Assembly: GCF_019279795.1 (NCBI RefSeq)
Contig: NC_056735.1
Location: 1,935,399,418-1,935,463,417, forward strand
Reading direction: 5' to 3'
Source of the DNA: Protopterus annectens
Lineage: Eukaryota; Chordata; Ceratodontiformes; Protopteridae
Length of the DNA stretch: 64,000 nucleotides
The number at the start of each line of letters is the position of its first letter. Positions within the stretch are counted from its first letter, which is position 1. This document shows, one piece after another, positions 45,054 to 55,579 of this stretch. The notes below the pieces were generated by a model, which saw nothing but the letters and a program-made list of their open reading frames with translations, was not told where the DNA came from and ran no database searches. The position numbers and the translations under genes are program-made.

Positions 45054-45316
45054 CTTCTTCTTCTTTCGGCTTTTCCTGGTTAGGGGTCGCCACAGTGGAA
45101 CTCCAGTCCGCTAATGATTGGCAGTAGATTTTTACGGTGCTGAGGTGCCAGCTCGATGCCCAACCTTCAATGAAGGCACACCCTATGCATGTCTTTTGAA
45201 TGCCACTCAAACGTGGGGAGGATATGCAGACTCCACACAGAAGGAGCTCCAACTGAGAATCGAACGGGAAAACCTCTTGCTGTGAGGCGACAACGCTACC
45301 ACTGCACCACCACGGC
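45054..45316 (-). mobile_element. tRNA-derived SINE with 17-bp target duplication
   Basis: The minus strand begins GCCGTGGTGGTGCAGTGG (A-box TGGTGCAGTGG) and has the B-box GTTCGATTCTC about 45 bp on. It ends in the GGGGTCGCCACAG-type complement and a (GAA)n-like tail. The 17-bp duplication TTAATAAAAACAAAAAT is perfect at 45037-45053 and 45317-45333. The head resembles tRNA-derived SINEs common in fish genomes. Confidence 0.93.
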
Positions 45317-47544
45317 TTAATAAAAACAAAAATACTATCCATTAATAATAAATAAAAAGAGAAAGGCAACAAACTTCTATTGGTTTAAGTCTGGCATGCA
45401 TCACAATAAACAGCATACACAAAAATATTAATATGTCTCACAAAATTATTTTTCTGGGATTCCAAGCAACTTTAGATACAGACCTGGACTTCAAATTCCC
45501 CAAACCAAAAAAATTATATTAACAAGCTAATATTTAAAATGTAAAAAGCAGAGTTGTTATTATTTGCAGAATTTGTTATTGTAAATAAACTAAATTCATG
45601 GAAAATGAAAGATGAGAAGTATAGATACTTATGATAAGTAGTGTCAATAAAGGGTACTATTTGTTGCTTGGTGCAGATACAACTGAATCAGTTCTACATT
45701 GCTTGGTTCATAGGTGAATCAGTTCTACATCATTAAGCATTTCCAAAGTATCTTACTTTTTCTGTAAACAGTCAGAAAGATATGTAACTTAACATACTGC
45801 ATTAGATATTTTATACCTCACACTGCTACCCAGAATCATTGAATCTGTAACATCATAATATATACATATATGTATGCTATCCCAGAGTTTAAGAGAAAGA
45901 AATTGTGAACAAGTTAGATTAAAACATCTCGTTGTTTAATCCATTCCTTTTAGATGTTTGATATTATTTTTATATATTCAATGTAGATATTAAAAGTCAC
46001 ATGGCTAACTTCTTCCATTAATGTTTTTTTTAAAAAAAAAAAAAACTTTAAAACACAGATCAGTATATATATTAAAGATTTGTTAGACGTTAATAAGTAA
46101 TTTCAGAATGTAACTGTTAAATAATTGATGGCTTTATTTAGTGTGAAAAGTAAATCTATGCACAGACATTCGCTAGTCACCTATAAGCTTTCTAGCTGAT
46201 TATGACTCATTTGTTCTGAATAATAAATGAGTTCACAAATGCAATAAAAGGTCATCTGTTAAAATGTGGGAATGCTTACAGTAGGCTATTTAGATACATA
46301 CATATGCCTCTATTAGATTATACTTGCCAGAGCAAGATTTAGACACAGCATTCACTTTATCCACAGCACCTCTCCCAACATTCCAACAAAATACTGTAAC
46401 CCATGTTCAGCAATGTTTTCACTTTTCCACTGAACAAACTCTAGCTATGAACTACTGTGTAACTTTGCTCTAAATAATAGAACAACTGCCAAGTGTACAG
46501 AAATTAATTTTCAACAATCCCTGTCTTTGTGAATCAGAGTCCAAGAGAGAACAAAAGGAAACAGATAGATGAACACACATATAACATAGATCTAGACATC
46601 AGCAAACAAGTTTAATTATGTATAGCAGACAAGGGCTTGTGGTTTGTGCAAACTGTCAGATTCCAAGTATGATTTTCTTAAAACATTTGTTGTATATTAC
46701 TAAAGGTCATCAAAAGTAGAATATAACTGAAGGTCCGCTTTGTATACATGTATGTAAAGGACTATGCTATAGGAAACCGGCAATTTTAGCTGCTACTACT
46801 TAAGCGTATGAAATACGCAAATGAGTACTACAATTAATGATCGGGAAGAAGCAGGAATTTCCAAGTGTTTAAAAAAACTTCTCTTTTTCTTTTATCTTTA
46901 TTTTTTTGCCTTCAGGCTCAAAGAATAGCTACTAAGACTACAGAAGACATTGACAAGTCTCTCTAAGAAAAGGTTTGGGTTCTAAGAGAAAGGATCATAT
47001 TACATATTTTATTTACGTAACTTGGAACGGACAGGATATGAGAAAGCCAATGATGCTGCATTACACTCGAGCAAGGGCAATTTTCAAACTACAAGGACAG
47101 ACAACTTTTTTGTTTGCTCGAGGCTATATTCAAAAGAAGGAGTGACAGTAAACTGTCAGATTAGAATGCTAAGATGCTAAATCAACAAGAATTTACTAAC
47201 CAAAGCCAAAACTATAATGCTTTATACTATATACTTTAAAATAACAGTAATGCATTTTAAAATCAATTAATAACAAGCTGTACCAAATAAATAAATAAAG
47301 CCTATGTTTACTTCTTAAGTAGAAAAATGTTCAAATTATTGACACTTAAGCTAACTATAGTAAGTTTTTAGTAAATAGGATTATTAAGAACCTTTAAAGA
47401 GAATCTAAAAACACACAAATTATAAAATAAACCATAAAAGGTTCAAACAGTGGGTGGAAGAAACACTCTTAGACAGGAACAACAAGAATAATAAATACAT
47501 ACTTTTTGGATGATTAGGTATGAAATCATGTCTTAGTTGATGCT

Positions 47545-47861
47545 TTGAGAGAATTAGTGACTTCTGCATTTTTAAGATCAGTTTTCAGTTTCTTCTTTCT
47601 CATATCAGTCCGGTTATTTTTCTCAGAGGATATTTTTAATGTAGTGGAAAATTACCAGTCCATGTCTTCTGGAATTATAATTATGTTATTATTTTTGATG
47701 AATGTAGAAGCTTCCTCAACATTATTGAAAGTTCTTATGTCAATTGAATGAAAGATTCTGATTTTTGCATGGAAAACAAGTTGTGCTTTAATTTTGCTTT
47801 GTTTGAGTAATCTCACAAGTGACCAGGCTTTCTTCCTTGACTCTAAGACTCTTAGGTTCAT
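47545..47861 (-). pseudogene. L1 ORF1 C-terminal part, separated from the N-terminus by CR1
   Basis: It encodes SRKKAWSLVRLLKQSKIKAQLVFHAKIRIF and NNVEEASTFIKNN, the shape of the L1 ORF1 C-terminal domain (predicted RNA-binding). It resumes ORF1 directly beyond the CR1 3' end. Confidence 0.75.
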
Positions 47862-47865
47862 AGGT

Positions 47866-49837
47866 TCATAGGTTCATACTAGGCTATCTGCCCTAGGGCA
47901 TTTATAAGCCTAGCCAGAGTGTGTGTGGCTTTCACCACCCCTTAGGATGAGAATACTATACCCATTAGTTTGCTGTGCCTCTGTCCAGCAGTGATACAGA
48001 GATGATTCCCGGGGTAAACCTACAATCTCCCATCCACTCGTCAAGATTTCTCTTGAACAGAGTCAGTGAGGGGCTCTGCCTCACATGGACTGGGATTCTG
48101 TTCCATAGTGTAGGGAGTCTCTGGGTGATGAATCTGTCCCTCCAGCACGTCCTATTTATATCCGTGTTGAGGTTTAAGTCTCTTGCTCTCGTGGCTCTGG
48201 TGGATTTGGATTTTTTGAGGTGGAGCATGTCCATTAATTCCGGGTTGGACATGGCATTGTATGTCAGGCACAGATCACCTCTGAGCAGACGGTATGCGAC
48301 TGAATAGAGCTAGAGTTTCTTCAGTCGGGCATCGTATGACATATGTTTGAGCCCCTTTATCCTTTTGGTGAGGAACTTTTGGGGTCTTTCCAACTGCTGC
48401 AGGTGTCGGGTAAGGTACATTCCGAATGGGGCATTGTACTCAATCATTGGTCTGATAAGTGAAGAGTACAGGGGTACAATGACCTCTCCTGATCTGGATG
48501 TGAATCCCTTCATGATCAGGTGGGCAATGTAGAAGGTCTTCCTAACCACTTTGGCAATGTGAGTGTCAAAAGAGAGGTTACTGTCAACTTGGGTCCCCAG
48601 GTCCCTGATAACTTCTTCCGTGTTTAATGGATTACCACCTATGTGGTAATTAGGGGTTACCTTGTTTTTCCCAAAGGGTATGACTATACATTTTTTGGCA
48701 TTTAGCTTAAGGCCATGACTCTGGCACCAGTTATCCATTTCTATGAGACCTTTCTGGAGGATGTCTGTGTCTGATGGAGTGTCAATTATGGTGCCCAGTT
48801 TGCAGTCATCTGCAAATTTTGTCAGCCACAATCCCCCTATGTTTGCCTGCACTTCAGAAAAATAAATGCCGAACAAGAGGGGGCCCAGGACTGAGCCCTG
48901 TGGGACACCGCTCGTGACCAGCTTAGAGTCTGACATGGCACCAGCAACTCTAACCCTGTGTGTTCTGTCCTTGAGCCAGTTTGCAACCCATCTTGTGACA
49001 TATGGGGTTTACATCTAAGCTGGTGAGCTTTTCTATGATGCCCGAGTGGGGTATTGTGTCGAATGCTTTTGCTAGGTCAAGGTAGGCTGTGTGAACTGCC
49101 TTACCCTCATCAATGGCCTTAGTGACTGTTTCGAAAAAGTCGACCAAGTTCAAGAGGCAGGATCTGCCCTTGACAAAGCCAAATTGGGTAGGATCCAGTG
49201 TCTGTAGGTCCCCAATGTCTTTATTTATGAGTTCCATTATGATCCTCTCCATAGCTTTGCAGACAAGGCTCGTCAAGCTTATGGGGCGGTAATTTCCAGG
49301 GTCCGTAGAAGCACCGCCTTTGTGGAGTGGGACCACAGTTGCCATATGCCATTCTTTGGGTATGTATCCTGTAGTAAGGCTAAGATTAAACAGCAGCCTT
49401 ATGTGTGGGTTTAGTTCCTCACTAAGTTCGTGTAGCACACAGCCTGGGACACCGTCCGGTCCCATTGATGCTGTGTTTTTTGCTTTAGAGAGAGCAGCTC
49501 TCACCTGGGCATCTGAGATGTTTGGGAGGCTAGACTCTGGTGGGATAGATATTTCTCCTTTTGGGGGGGAGGGAGGGGAGAAATTTGCACTGAACCTGTC
49601 TGCCAGTATGTTGGCAATGTCTGTGGGTTCAGTGATTTTTTTATCATTTTGGACTAATTCTGAGCATATCTGGGAGTTTCCACCCAGGTTTCTAACATAG
49701 CTAAAGAAGGCTTTATGATTGTCTTTTGTGTCATTAGCGACTTTTCTCTCAAAGTTGGCCTTGGATGATTTTATGAGTGATCGTAGTTTTTTGCTAGTAT
49801 TGATCAGAGATGCCTTCCCATTTAGGGATTTTGCTCT
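47866..49837 (-). mobile_element. CR1 copy 2, 5'-truncated, inserted in L1 ORF1
   Basis: Homology to CR1 copy 1 starts abruptly at 49837 and runs through RT to the 3' end. The 3' terminus has three copies of the 8-bp word GGTTCATA on the plus strand (about 47852-47877), the short terminal repeat typical of CR1. ORF2 is open from 49837 to a frameshift near 49005, where one extra base occurs relative to copy 1. FADD is intact near 48810. Another stop lies near 48310, and the last part ends near 47965 in LLDRGTAN. Confidence 0.92.
47965..49837 (-). pseudogene. CR1 copy 2 reverse transcriptase
   Basis: Blocks in order: SKKLRSLIKSSKANFERK, GPDGVPGCVLHEL, VVPLHKGGASTDPGNYRPI, AYLDLAKAFDTIPHSG (first frame), then VTSGVPQGSVLGPLLFGIYF, TKFADDCKLG and the thumb region (second frame), then ARDLNLNTDINRTCWRDRF and the C-terminus. 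The endonuclease is absent through 5' truncation. Confidence 0.92.
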
Positions 49838-50398
49838 GTCATAATCATTGTCAAATCTTATTTGACTCTTATTATATGTCAAGGGACTTTTTCTCCAGGC
49901 AGGTTTTAGAATAAGTGCTTTATCTAAATAAGTAAAACATTTCACAACAATGGATCTTGGAGGCATGTTGGTGGAAGAAGGGATAGGTTTTCCTGTGGCT
50001 CTATGTGCTCTTTCTATATCATTTGACAGACCTTCCTTTAGATCTAATATTTCTGGAAGCCAGGAGTTTAGAAATAAAACGATGTCTTCACCTTCAGCCT
50101 TTTCTGGAAGTCCAAATATTCTTATGTTAGTTCTCCTCTCCCTGTTCTCCAAATCATCTATTTTACTGATTAGCCAATTATTCTTTTGGAGAAGAAATTC
50201 ATACTGTGACTCATCTTCCTTGAGTCTCCCATCTATGTCATTTAGATATGTTTCCATATCCAAATTTTTAGATTGTTGCTGTTGTAATAATTGTTTAAGG
50301 ACATCAGTCTGTTTTTGGCAATTGTTTTTTAGGTTTTTTAGATTGTCTGTAAATCTGTCCATTTTAAGATATAGTTCAAGTAGAGTGGCAGACATCAA
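48950..50398 (-). CDS. 482-codon chimeric open frame: L1 ORF1 N-terminus fused to CR1 RT
   Basis: Residues 1-187 are L1 ORF1: a Gln/Leu-rich coiled coil (about 10-85), DLENRERRTNIRIFGLPE (about 82-99, start of the RRM-like domain) and IRFDNDYD at the end. From residue ~188 the frame continues without a stop into CR1 copy 2 (AKSLNGKASLIN onward), through RT blocks up to about residue 465, then ends in a frameshifted tail. It arose by insertion of CR1 in phase. Whether it is transcribed or translated is unknown. Confidence 0.85.
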   Translation of the reverse strand: MMSATLLELYLKMDRFTDNLKNLKNNCQKQTDVLKQLLQQQQSKNLDMETYLNDIDGRLKEDESQYEFLLQKNNWLISKIDDLENRERRTNIRIFGLPEKAEGEDIVLFLNSWLPEILDLKEGLSNDIERAHRATGKPIPSSTNMPPRSIVVKCFTYLDKALILKPAWRKSPLTYNKSQIRFDNDYDRAKSLNGKASLINTSKKLRSLIKSSKANFERKVANDTKDNHKAFFSYVRNLGGNSQICSELVQNDKKITEPTDIANILADRFSANFSPPSPPKGEISIPPESSLPNISDAQVRAALSKAKNTASMGPDGVPGCVLHELSEELNPHIRLLFNLSLTTGYIPKEWHMATVVPLHKGGASTDPGNYRPISLTSLVCKAMERIIMELINKDIGDLQTLDPTQFGFVKGRSCLLNLVDFFETVTKAIDEGKAVHTAYLDLAKAFDTIPHSGIIEKLTSLDVNPICHKMGCKLAQGQNTQG

Positions 50399-50616
50399 TT
50401 GAAAAGTGAAAAGACTTTGGGTTGCTCATTTCCACACAGGAGAAGTAAACTCCTGATTATTTGACAGGAAAATGTCAATGAAAATACACTAAAGTTGAGA
50501 TTCTTGCAGATTTAAGGTTCCTTAATACGAATGTTCTACTTTTGATAAAAAAAAAAGATTATTTTCCTGAATTCTAGTACTAGATTGTGGAGAACATAAA
50601 AATTGCTGCTACCAGT

Positions 50617-50641
50617 TAGCCATCTTGACTCTGCCACCCCC
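50617..50641 (-). promoter_or_regulatory. L1 5' end with YY1-like site
   Basis: The first ~25 bases of the L1 on its strand include AAGATGGC (complement of 50619-50626), the YY1-binding core. Human L1 carries a similar CAAGATGGC near its 5' end, where YY1 directs the start site. The match is visible; function here is inferred. Confidence 0.6.
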
Positions 50642-50870
50642 ACTGTAAATTTGATCTGGGACATTCCTCACAGTGTTATTAGCTCATTCTACCTAATACA
50701 GAGAGAATATTTCAGAAGGCCAACCCACTCAGGTTCTTAACCTTGAACTATATTTTGTTCCTCCGTTCTCCCTTTCCATTTTAATAAAAAAAAACTTTGC
50801 TAGAATCTCCTTGTGTTCTGATTGTGTTCTTCTTAGCTGATAAGTATATTTTTGGCACGTTTTAACTGTT

Positions 50871-50887
50871 CAGAGTTGAATAAAACA
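50871..50887 (+). repeat. PLE 2 target duplication, left
   Basis: CAGAGTTGAATAAAACA, identical to 57092-57108. Confidence 0.95.
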
Positions 50888-51514
50888 AACTTCCAACCAA
50901 GACTAGTAAGCAGCAACAATCAGAACCTTGACTCCTAGAGTTTGGTGCACAATCTTCTTTATTTCGAATAAAACTGGACCACAACGAAAACAGTAAAAAC
51001 AGTTATGAACAGCAGTACTAAGCGCTTTCACCCTTCCATGTCAGGGCATCATCAGAGTACAAAATATATTAGCCTAGAACGTCCCTTAAATACAAATACT
51101 TTGATTACTCTAATTACATAATTAGGTCAATCAACACTCATTAACAGAAGTTTGTGTTGTGTTGGCAGTGAATGAGAGATGCATTTAAAATAAGTTAAAA
51201 TAAAACTGCTAATGCAAACATTAACCAAGAGTTGTAACCCATGTGTCACTTTGTTATAAAAATTTTTAAAAATGTTTTGTTCATACTACAAATCCTCACA
51301 CTAACGTAAACATTTTGTATAAATTTATTTAAATCTATTTTTATGTTTATATCACAAAATAATTTCAAATAAATTGTGTAATTGTGAATTGATGTAATAA
51401 ACATTTTTACCAATAATGTTGATTATTAAATGTAATAAATGTATATATAATAATTATTAAATAATAAATAATAAATAATAAATAATAAATATTAAATATT
51501 AAGTATTAAATATT
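50888..51514 (-). repeat. PLE 2 pseudo-LTR, copy nearer the ORF2 end
   Basis: Matches 56395-57015 at an offset of 5507 bp, ending in TTAAATATTAAGTATTAAATATT. The copies differ mostly in the number of AATAAT units near 51470. Confidence 0.95.
51012..51060 (-). ncRNA. Hammerhead ribozyme motif, pLTR copy 1
   Basis: On the coding strand: GTACT, CTGATGA (complement of 51049-51055), a stem II of GCCC/GGGT around a ~10-base loop, GAAA (complement of 51026-51029), a very short GCGC stem III, then CTT and AGTAC. AGTAC pairs with GTACT to close stem I. All core bases of a type I hammerhead are present. Such minimal hammerheads with tiny stem III are known in PLE terminal repeats and may act as dimers. 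Confidence 0.8.
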
Positions 51515-52118
51515 AAAAAACTAAGTGAACCTTATTGTTAAAATCTAATTTAATTTAATATTTATATTAACATTACATTTAAATTTAGTAAATTTTATTT
51601 TATTTTAATAGTGTTTAACAAGAATAAGTTATATAATAATACATTGACGTGATGACTTGTACCAATAATTATTAAAATTAATAAATTGTGTAGATAAAAT
51701 GAATGGAACATGTTAAAAATGGGAATAAGAAAATTATTTGAATGATTTGTAACAAATAGTTTTAATGATTAAAGAAAATATGTACAAACTTATTGTACCT
51801 TTAGATAGGTAATATCTAATTACGTGACTATTTTTGTATGTATATATAATAATTGTACAAATAAATGAAAGGGCTGTGAGAAACATATGTAGGTAGAAAA
51901 AATGTATACAATATGTATAAGAAAAATAAGTAAAACATTGTGGGTGTGTGATTGGCTACTAAATAATTTGTGATTTTAACTTCAATATACTTGTAATGGA
52001 GACTTGTTCGTTGATACCAGGCCACTTATTGGCGTTTAATCTTAGTTGCCAAATACATTCTTTGGCTTCCAAAAGGGTCTTAATATCACCCCCATTGTAC
52101 AACTTGTATTGTGGTATT
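51515..52118 (-). other. AT-rich 3' UTR of PLE 2
   Basis: Very AT-rich (poly AATAAA/ATTAA tracts), non-coding, between the terminal repeat and the end of the GIY-YIG domain. Confidence 0.7.
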
Positions 52119-54412
52119 CTATCTATAACAAAAAATAAAAATTTTTTGAAATTGACACACCGTACTGTGAATATATAAGGCACTTGTTTCTTTCTTTATC
52201 CTAATGTCACTGGTGTGTTCAATGATACGAGTTTTTAGTTTTCTGTGTGTTTTTCCTATATAGAAGGCCTGACAACTTGTACAAGTAGCAGCATAAACAA
52301 CCATGCAGGTGTTACAATCACAACTTCCTGGACATCTAATTGTTTTTTCATAGTTGTATATAGATAAATATGGTCCATTATTGATGAACCTACATGAACG
52401 ACATCCACCACATTTGTACATTTTGGATCTCATGTACATTTCATTACTTAAGGGTTTCTCAAATAAATTCTTTAAACTTCGCCCCTTACTAAAAGTGCAT
52501 TTTGGCTTGTTACCAAGTATGTTCCCCAAGTCAACATTGATTTCTGTAATAATGTTCCATGAGTCGTACATCACTTTAACTATGTGTTGAGATTTTTCGT
52601 TAAAGGGGATGATAAAAGTGTCATGTCCAACATTCCTAATATTAGATGCATCTTTAAATGGTAATCCATAGTGTATAATGGGTTTATATAGTGTTGTCCT
52701 ATTACTTTTTACACTGTTACCAATTCTTGATACCAACTCCTCTGGATAAGCTCTAGCGGTGAACATGTTTTTCAGTATGGTAAGCTCCTTTGAAAAGGCC
52801 TCTTCGTTACTCACTAATCTTGACAGCCTCACCATCTGGCCCTTAACTAAATTCGTTTTCTGGTGGTTCGGGTGGCTACTGTCAAAATGTAGAAATGAAT
52901 TGGAGTAGGTTTTTTTCCGATAAATGTTAGATTCTACTTTACCATTTTGAAATGAGATTGTGATATCTAAAAAGTTAATCTTTTTGACAGAAGTATGGCT
53001 AGTAAATTTCAAAAAACTAGTCGTTGAACCAATATATGTAATAAATTCTTTAAGCTCAATCTCAGACCCCTTCCAAAAGATTAAAATATCGTCAAGAAAT
53101 CTTAGATAGATCAAAATATTACTCCAATAAGTACTAGTAAAAACGTGTTCCTCCTCCCATGCTGCCAGCACCAAATTAGCATAAATAGGGGCACATTTGG
53201 CCCCATTGCAACACCGTTTTTTTGTCTATAATGTTGACTGTTAAAATAAATGAAATTATTTTCTAGAACTAATTCCAACATCTGTGACAACAATCTAATT
53301 TCAGAGTTGCTGTAACCACTATGTTTGTTGAGACAAATTTCAAACAACTCAAGGCCTTCTTGGTGTGGAATCACACTGAACAAATTAACAACATCGATGG
53401 TAACCATACAAAAATCAAATTGACCATTGAAAGAATTGACAAAGGCACGTAACAAATCCAAGCAGTGCCACAAATCTCTAATAATGTGGGGAAAGTCTGT
53501 CAAAACTTTCTTACACTTAAAATCAATATAAGCAGCCAAAGCCTCTGTCTTTGATCCTTTAGCGGAGACTATAGGTCTAAAGGGAGGATTGTCGAGATGT
53601 TTGTGAATTTTTGGAATCCCAAAAATAGAAGGTACTACTGGGAATTCCACTGATAAATAATGATAAGTTTGTGCATCAATCATTCCATCCATCAAAAATT
53701 CATAAAGCAGCCAATCAATTTTAGTATAGGCCTTGTCCACTTCGTGTCTATTCACCTTAACATAGGTGCTTTCATCGTCCAATAATCTGACCATCCTATC
53801 TATATAGTCACAAGTCAACATAATAACTACACCACCTCCTTTGTCTGGTTTCATTATTCTAAACTTGTTAGAACTGGTGAGCTCTTTTAAACAAAAACGT
53901 TCTGCTGGAGTTAGATTGTATGTAATACTAGGATTTTCGTTTAGTATCCTTCTTATGTGTGTTTCACAAAGTTTTTCAAATATGTGTATAATGAGATTCT
54001 GAGGTGGTATAAACATACTATGACGTTTAAGAGTGAGTCCTCCATCCAATGTAGTTGGGTTGGAATCATGAAAAAAAACCTTTAAATTCAATAACCTGGT
54101 ATATGTTTTTAAATTAATCAGGACTTCACCGATGTCTAACTTGAAGGTTGGCACAAAAGTGAATCCTTTACTAAACAATTTTAGATGTGTGGTGTCGAAT
54201 GTCTTGTCAGTAAAATTATACAAATTGAAACCCATGTAGTTAATAACTTCTATTCCGTTAGTTAGGTTTGTCATACCAGTGTTAACCCTTGTAGTCTTTT
54301 GTTGCACAGCTCCAACATCTGGATTTAAATGTAGTGTTAACAAAGTACCACCTGATGTAACGTCAAAATTATCAACCTCCACATTACATTGTGTCTCACT
54401 TTGTGCTACCAT
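52119..54412 (-). pseudogene. PLE 2 ORF2: reverse transcriptase + GIY-YIG endonuclease, one frame break
   Basis: It starts at 54412 (MVAQSETQ). Blocks: NLTPAERFCLKELTSS, IMKPDKGGGVVIM, FGIPKIHKHLDNPPFRPIVS, CMVTIDVVNLFSVI and NGVAMG. The frame changes at a G run near 53195. The second frame (to 52119) continues with ANLVLAAW, YLRFLDDILIFW (active site), INFLDITISF and SHPNHQK. Cys pairs (CGGCRSCRF, CNTC) precede the GIY-YIG core VVYAATCTSCQAFYIGKTHRKLKTRIIEH-type motif (YIGKT, R, EH). The single break could be a sequencing error, so the protein may be intact in the genome. Confidence 0.92.
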
Positions 54413-55578
54413 CTGCCCCTTCTGTTGCCTCCATTGTTGTAGTTCCTTTGAACATAATAATTTTGGCTGCCCTGCCTCTCCCTTATCCTCTCTGATCTCC
54501 TTAGGGCTGGCTGCTCTAAAAAAACTGACTGTGCCTCATCATTGTTGTCAAAATTGCCTCGATAGCGTGATTCGTGGTCACCATCAGCGTTAAAATCATT
54601 AAAGTTAGAATGTGAATTAATATTCCCATTTGTATTAAAATTTGTACTAAAATTCCTACCATTCCCTGCTATGTTTGTGTTTCGAGTGTGATGTTGTGAT
54701 TTCATATTTTTATATTCCCTAAAATGGTTATAAACTCTGTTATTTTTGTAGTCGTTAGTATCTCTCTCGATTTTTGAGTTTTTAATGTCTAAGCCTTTAG
54801 TAATGTATCTGTCTAAATCTCTAAAAATATTTTCCATTTTAAGCTTGTTGTACTCAAATAAAACATCGGCTTTAATACCTCTATCTAGGTTACACAGTTT
54901 ATCCTTTAAAACATTTAACTTGTCATTATTATTTCGGATAATGAGTTTTAAAAGCTCAAAACCAGTATTGTCAAAAAGTCCCATTAATTCTGAAAAAAGT
55001 GGTGTGCCTTCAGCAAACCCATGAGGCAGCTTGAAGATACGTAGTCCCTTGGGGACTTGTTTTAACTCTAGTGAATGTTCCAAAAAGGCGTTATCCATCT
55101 GTAGAGATTTGAAAGTTTTTAATATCTTTTCAAATTCCTCAAGCCTTGAATTGAGTGTTCCTTGGTTCGGAGCTATAACAGAACCTGCTCTATTCAAGTT
55201 TGGAGCTGCTAGGAACCGATTGAGGTCAATATTTCCGTTTGATGAATTGTTCCTATGTACATTAACTCTTCGGACCGTCTGGTTGTGTTGGTAACTGTTA
55301 TTAACGTTTGAAGGTATCCCCGAGACGTCTTCTCTCCCTGACGTCACTGCCTGACGCTGAGGGCTGGCCGATCGTTGCCTGGCAACTGCGTTATGTACAC
55401 TAGTGTTTGGAGTTGAATGCAAAGTGAGATGCCGCTCCTGTGAGTCTGTGATAATCATTTCCGATTCATTCCCTCCTAAATGTTGCTGCTCGTTTAAAGC
55501 TTTAATAAGCGTATTGGTGATATCTAGGTGCTCCTGTAGCAACCGCTGCATCATAATGACAGTTGTTGAAAAATCCAA
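54406..55578 (-). CDS. PLE 2 ORF1: 390-residue Asn-rich protein of unknown function
   Basis: The intact frame lies upstream of the RT ORF. The N-terminus has a coiled-coil-like start (MQRLLQEHLDITNTLIKALNEQQ). The middle (about residues 145-235) is conserved-looking: LEEFEKILKTF, LELKQVPKGLRIFKLP and LLKLIIRNNNDKLN. The C-terminal third is Asn/Arg/Gly-rich and basic, ending RRGRW, which suggests nucleic-acid binding. Upstream ORFs with a similar KGLR-type region occur in some PLEs. The stop overlaps the ORF2 start (ATGGTAG, 54406-54412). Confidence 0.75.
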   Translation of the reverse strand: MDFSTTVIMMQRLLQEHLDITNTLIKALNEQQHLGGNESEMIITDSQERHLTLHSTPNTSVHNAVARQRSASPQRQAVTSGREDVSGIPSNVNNSYQHNQTVRRVNVHRNNSSNGNIDLNRFLAAPNLNRAGSVIAPNQGTLNSRLEEFEKILKTFKSLQMDNAFLEHSLELKQVPKGLRIFKLPHGFAEGTPLFSELMGLFDNTGFELLKLIIRNNNDKLNVLKDKLCNLDRGIKADVLFEYNKLKMENIFRDLDRYITKGLDIKNSKIERDTNDYKNNRVYNHFREYKNMKSQHHTRNTNIAGNGRNFSTNFNTNGNINSHSNFNDFNADGDHESRYRGNFDNNDEAQSVFLEQPALRRSERIRERQGSQNYYVQRNYNNGGNRRGRW

Positions 55579-55579
55579 T

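Larger units (their letters stand above)
43955..47544 (-). other. Long non-coding spacer between L1 ORF1 and ORF2
   Basis: About 3.3 kb without the SINE, far longer than the usual L1 inter-ORF gap. It is AT-rich. It holds a 99-bp tandem duplication (44302-44499), an A13 run near 46029 and no recognisable coding sequence. It may hide an unrecognised insertion. Confidence 0.6.
39909..50641 (-). mobile_element. L1-clade LINE, full length, invaded by CR1 and a SINE
   Basis: On the minus strand the element starts near 50641 with a G-run followed by TGGCAGAGTCAAGATGGC, then ORF1, a long spacer, ORF2, a short 3' UTR and a T-run on the plus strand (A-tail) at about 39909. ACTGTAA(A)TTT-like sequences at 39902 and 50642 are a likely target duplication, and the flanks read as one continuous sequence. 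Without the CR1 insert (~1.97 kb) and the SINE (~0.28 kb) the element is about 8.5 kb. Confidence 0.85.

Noticed and set aside
49320..50402. Long plus-strand frames (126 and 150 codons)
   Set aside because: They are antisense shadows of the CR1 RT and L1 ORF1 coding sequence.
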